Part shown: positions 62,820 through 64,000 of the stretch, one piece after another
Layout: each line of letters starts with the position of its first letter
How positions within the stretch are numbered: the first letter of the stretch is position 1
Assembly (NCBI GenBank): GCA_017428055.1
Contig: JAFRRN010000078.1
Coordinates: 1-64,000, forward strand
DNA length: 64,000 bases
Origin: Prevotella sp.
GTDB lineage: Bacteria > Bacteroidota > Bacteroidia > Bacteroidales > Bacteroidaceae
Direction: 5' to 3'
Notes under the pieces: model-generated
Told to the model about the DNA's origin: nothing
What the model saw: the letters and a program-made list of their open reading frames with translations, nothing else
Databases searched by the model: none
Translations under genes and position numbers: made by a program

Positions 62820-64000
62820 TCATTTTTGCCTCGAAAAGCTCAATCCAAGGAAAGTGAGTAAGCCATTCAACATCAATAATTCATAGCCAAAATGATAACC
62901 CATAGTCGCCCCCACCAACTTGTCTAAACCTAAGCACAACAAAGGCGATGCCACGGCAATGAATGGCACGATGCGGTCGTTTACCTTACGGCGTGTCAAC
63001 AGGCCGAAGGCAAACAGTCCTAACAGCGGTCCATACGTGTAGGAGCAGATGACATAGATGGCATCGATGACGCTCGGGGAGTTGACCAGCCGAAACAAGA
63101 GGATAAACACCACAAACGCGCAAGCCATGCCCACATGCGCTTGTCGCCGCAACCGCTCGTCATGGGGTCGTTGGCGGATGTCCACACAATAGCTTGTAGT
63201 CATGGAAGTCAATGCCGAGTCGGCACTGGAGAAAGACGCTGCCACGATGCCCAAGGTGAACAAGACCAACACGGCACTGCCCAACTTCCCCGTGGCGGCG
63301 AACATCGGCAGCAGCTCATCGCCCGCTTGTGGCAGGGGAATGCCCTGCCGCTCTGCCAGCAAGGAGAGCATGACACCCAATGTCAGGAACAACAAGTTGG
63401 CAGGGACAAACGCCACGCCATACGTACACATGTCTTTCTGCGCCTCGCGCAACGTCTTGCATGTCAAGTTCTTCTGCATCATGTCTTGGTCAAGGCCTGT
63501 CATGACGATGACTATAAAGATGCCGCTGATAAACTGTTTCCAGAAATATTGCTTGTCTACCCAATCGTCAAAAACGAATATACGACTGCGCCCATCGGCA
63601 GCAACAGCCTGGAACGCCTCGCCAAGTCCCATGCCGAGGGCTTGGGCAGTATGGTAGATGATCAAGAGAAGTGCCGTGAACATGCAAACCGTCTGCAACG
63701 AGTCAGTCCATACCAACGTCTTGATGCCGCCCCGATGGGTATAGAGCCATATCAATGCTACCATGCACACGACGGTAACGGGGAACGGGATGCCCATGCC
63801 ATCCAACACGAAACGCTGCAAGATGATGCACACCACATAGAAGCGCACGGCAGCACCCGTCATCTTGGAAAGGAGGAAGAACGATGCTCCCGTCTTGTAG
63901 CTCCTCTCCCCCAGCCTCTTCTGCAAGAACGTGTAGATAGTTGTGAGGTTATACTTATAATAGACGGGCAACAAGAGGAATGCCACCGCCATATATCCGA
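62820..64000 (-). CDS. Sodium:solute symporter (SSS family), N-terminus outside the window
   Basis: At least 392 residues, open at the right edge; the first in-window Met (63992) is followed by what is normally TM helix 3. The remaining helices are those of SSS transporters, with TIYTFLQKRLGERS, IKTLVWTDSLQTVCMF, SSADSALTSMTTSYCVD and SYTYGPLLGLFAFGLLTR. The Asp/Ser-rich TM8 motif (FSSADSALTSM) is a family signature for Na+ coordination. The substrate cannot be told. Partial because the 5' end lies beyond 64000. Confidence 0.9.
   Translation of the reverse strand, partial: GYMAVAFLLLPVYYKYNLTTIYTFLQKRLGERSYKTGASFFLLSKMTGAAVRFYVVCIILQRFVLDGMGIPFPVTVVCMVALIWLYTHRGGIKTLVWTDSLQTVCMFTALLLIIYHTAQALGMGLGEAFQAVAADGRSRIFVFDDWVDKQYFWKQFISGIFIVIVMTGLDQDMMQKNLTCKTLREAQKDMCTYGVAFVPANLLFLTLGVMLSLLAERQGIPLPQAGDELLPMFAATGKLGSAVLVLFTLGIVAASFSSADSALTSMTTSYCVDIRQRPHDERLRRQAHVGMACAFVVFILLFRLVNSPSVIDAIYVICSYTYGPLLGLFAFGLLTRRKVNDRIVPFIAVASPLLCLGLDKLVGATMGYHFGYELLMLNGLLTFLGLSFSRQK

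Overview
The window looks like a chromosomal segment of a Bacteroidota bacterium, most likely Prevotellaceae (Prevotella/Segatella-like). Four things point there. Gene starts are repeatedly preceded by the Bacteroidota -7 promoter element TAnnTTTG, often with TTTG about 20 nt upstream. Secreted proteins end in Por/T9SS-like tails. Families typical of the phylum are present (DUF4270-like lipoprotein, FISUMP-type domain, TrpB2, short GT5 glycogen synthase, etfB-etfA-acyl-CoA dehydrogenase). Ribosome binding sites are weak.

Layout. 0.3-3.8 kb: a leftward operon (RibD_C reductase, cyclophilin-like lipoprotein, Cys-nucleophile hydrolase) behind an AraC regulator. 4.1-6.3 kb: a biotin-dependent acyl-CoA carboxyltransferase, a mini OadG-like protein and a biotin carrier. 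6.4-9.8 kb: short glycogen synthase, DUF4270-like lipoprotein, a 42-aa protein and a glycosyltransferase-like protein. 9.8-14.6 kb (minus): MORN protein, YhcH-like protein, glgB and a membrane protein. 14.8-22.5 kb (minus): a tight run of double CE12-like esterase, dnaG, TPR-like membrane protein, queD, queE and cls. 22.6-26.5 kb: etfB, etfA, a 55-aa membrane protein and acyl-CoA dehydrogenase. 26.7-30.9 kb: secreted/adhesin-like proteins ending in a 63-aa protein. 31.1-34.5 kb (minus): three tRNAs (Met, Gly, Leu), a TPR/OmpA-like lipoprotein and a thioredoxin-fold lipoprotein that has lost its CxxC. 34.5-36.3 kb: divergent aldose-epimerase-like and metallo-beta-lactamase genes.

36.3-48.5 kb (minus) is the most unusual part. 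It is a eukaryotic-like signalling island: LytTR DNA-binding protein, FHA-TM-zinc protein, secreted caspase-like protease, acidic membrane protein, second FHA protein, PP2C phosphatase, Sel1 protein, a Ser/Thr kinase with a TM segment and MORN tail, two WG/Sel1-repeat proteins and a zinc-knuckle membrane protein. I infer a phospho-relay in which kinase and phosphatase set the state read by the FHA proteins, with output through LytTR and/or the caspase and with periplasmic repeat proteins as sensors or scaffolds. One WG gene carries a single in-frame TAA. The acidic protein is frameshifted at a nine-base homopolymer, and two more G/C runs sit in the FHA and kinase genes, which suggests phase variation (or sequencing error).

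48.6-49.1 kb holds a candidate structured RNA with its own promoter and terminator. 49.4-64.0 kb: a serine hydrolase, a MORN-GH25 lysozyme fusion, a Rid-family protein, an RluA-type pseudouridine synthase, TamB, a TamA/BamA-type outer-membrane protein, TrpB2 and a sodium:solute symporter cut by the window edge. Several intergenic regions (3.86, 34.2 and 52.0-52.15 kb) hold clusters of short palindromes that no gene explains.
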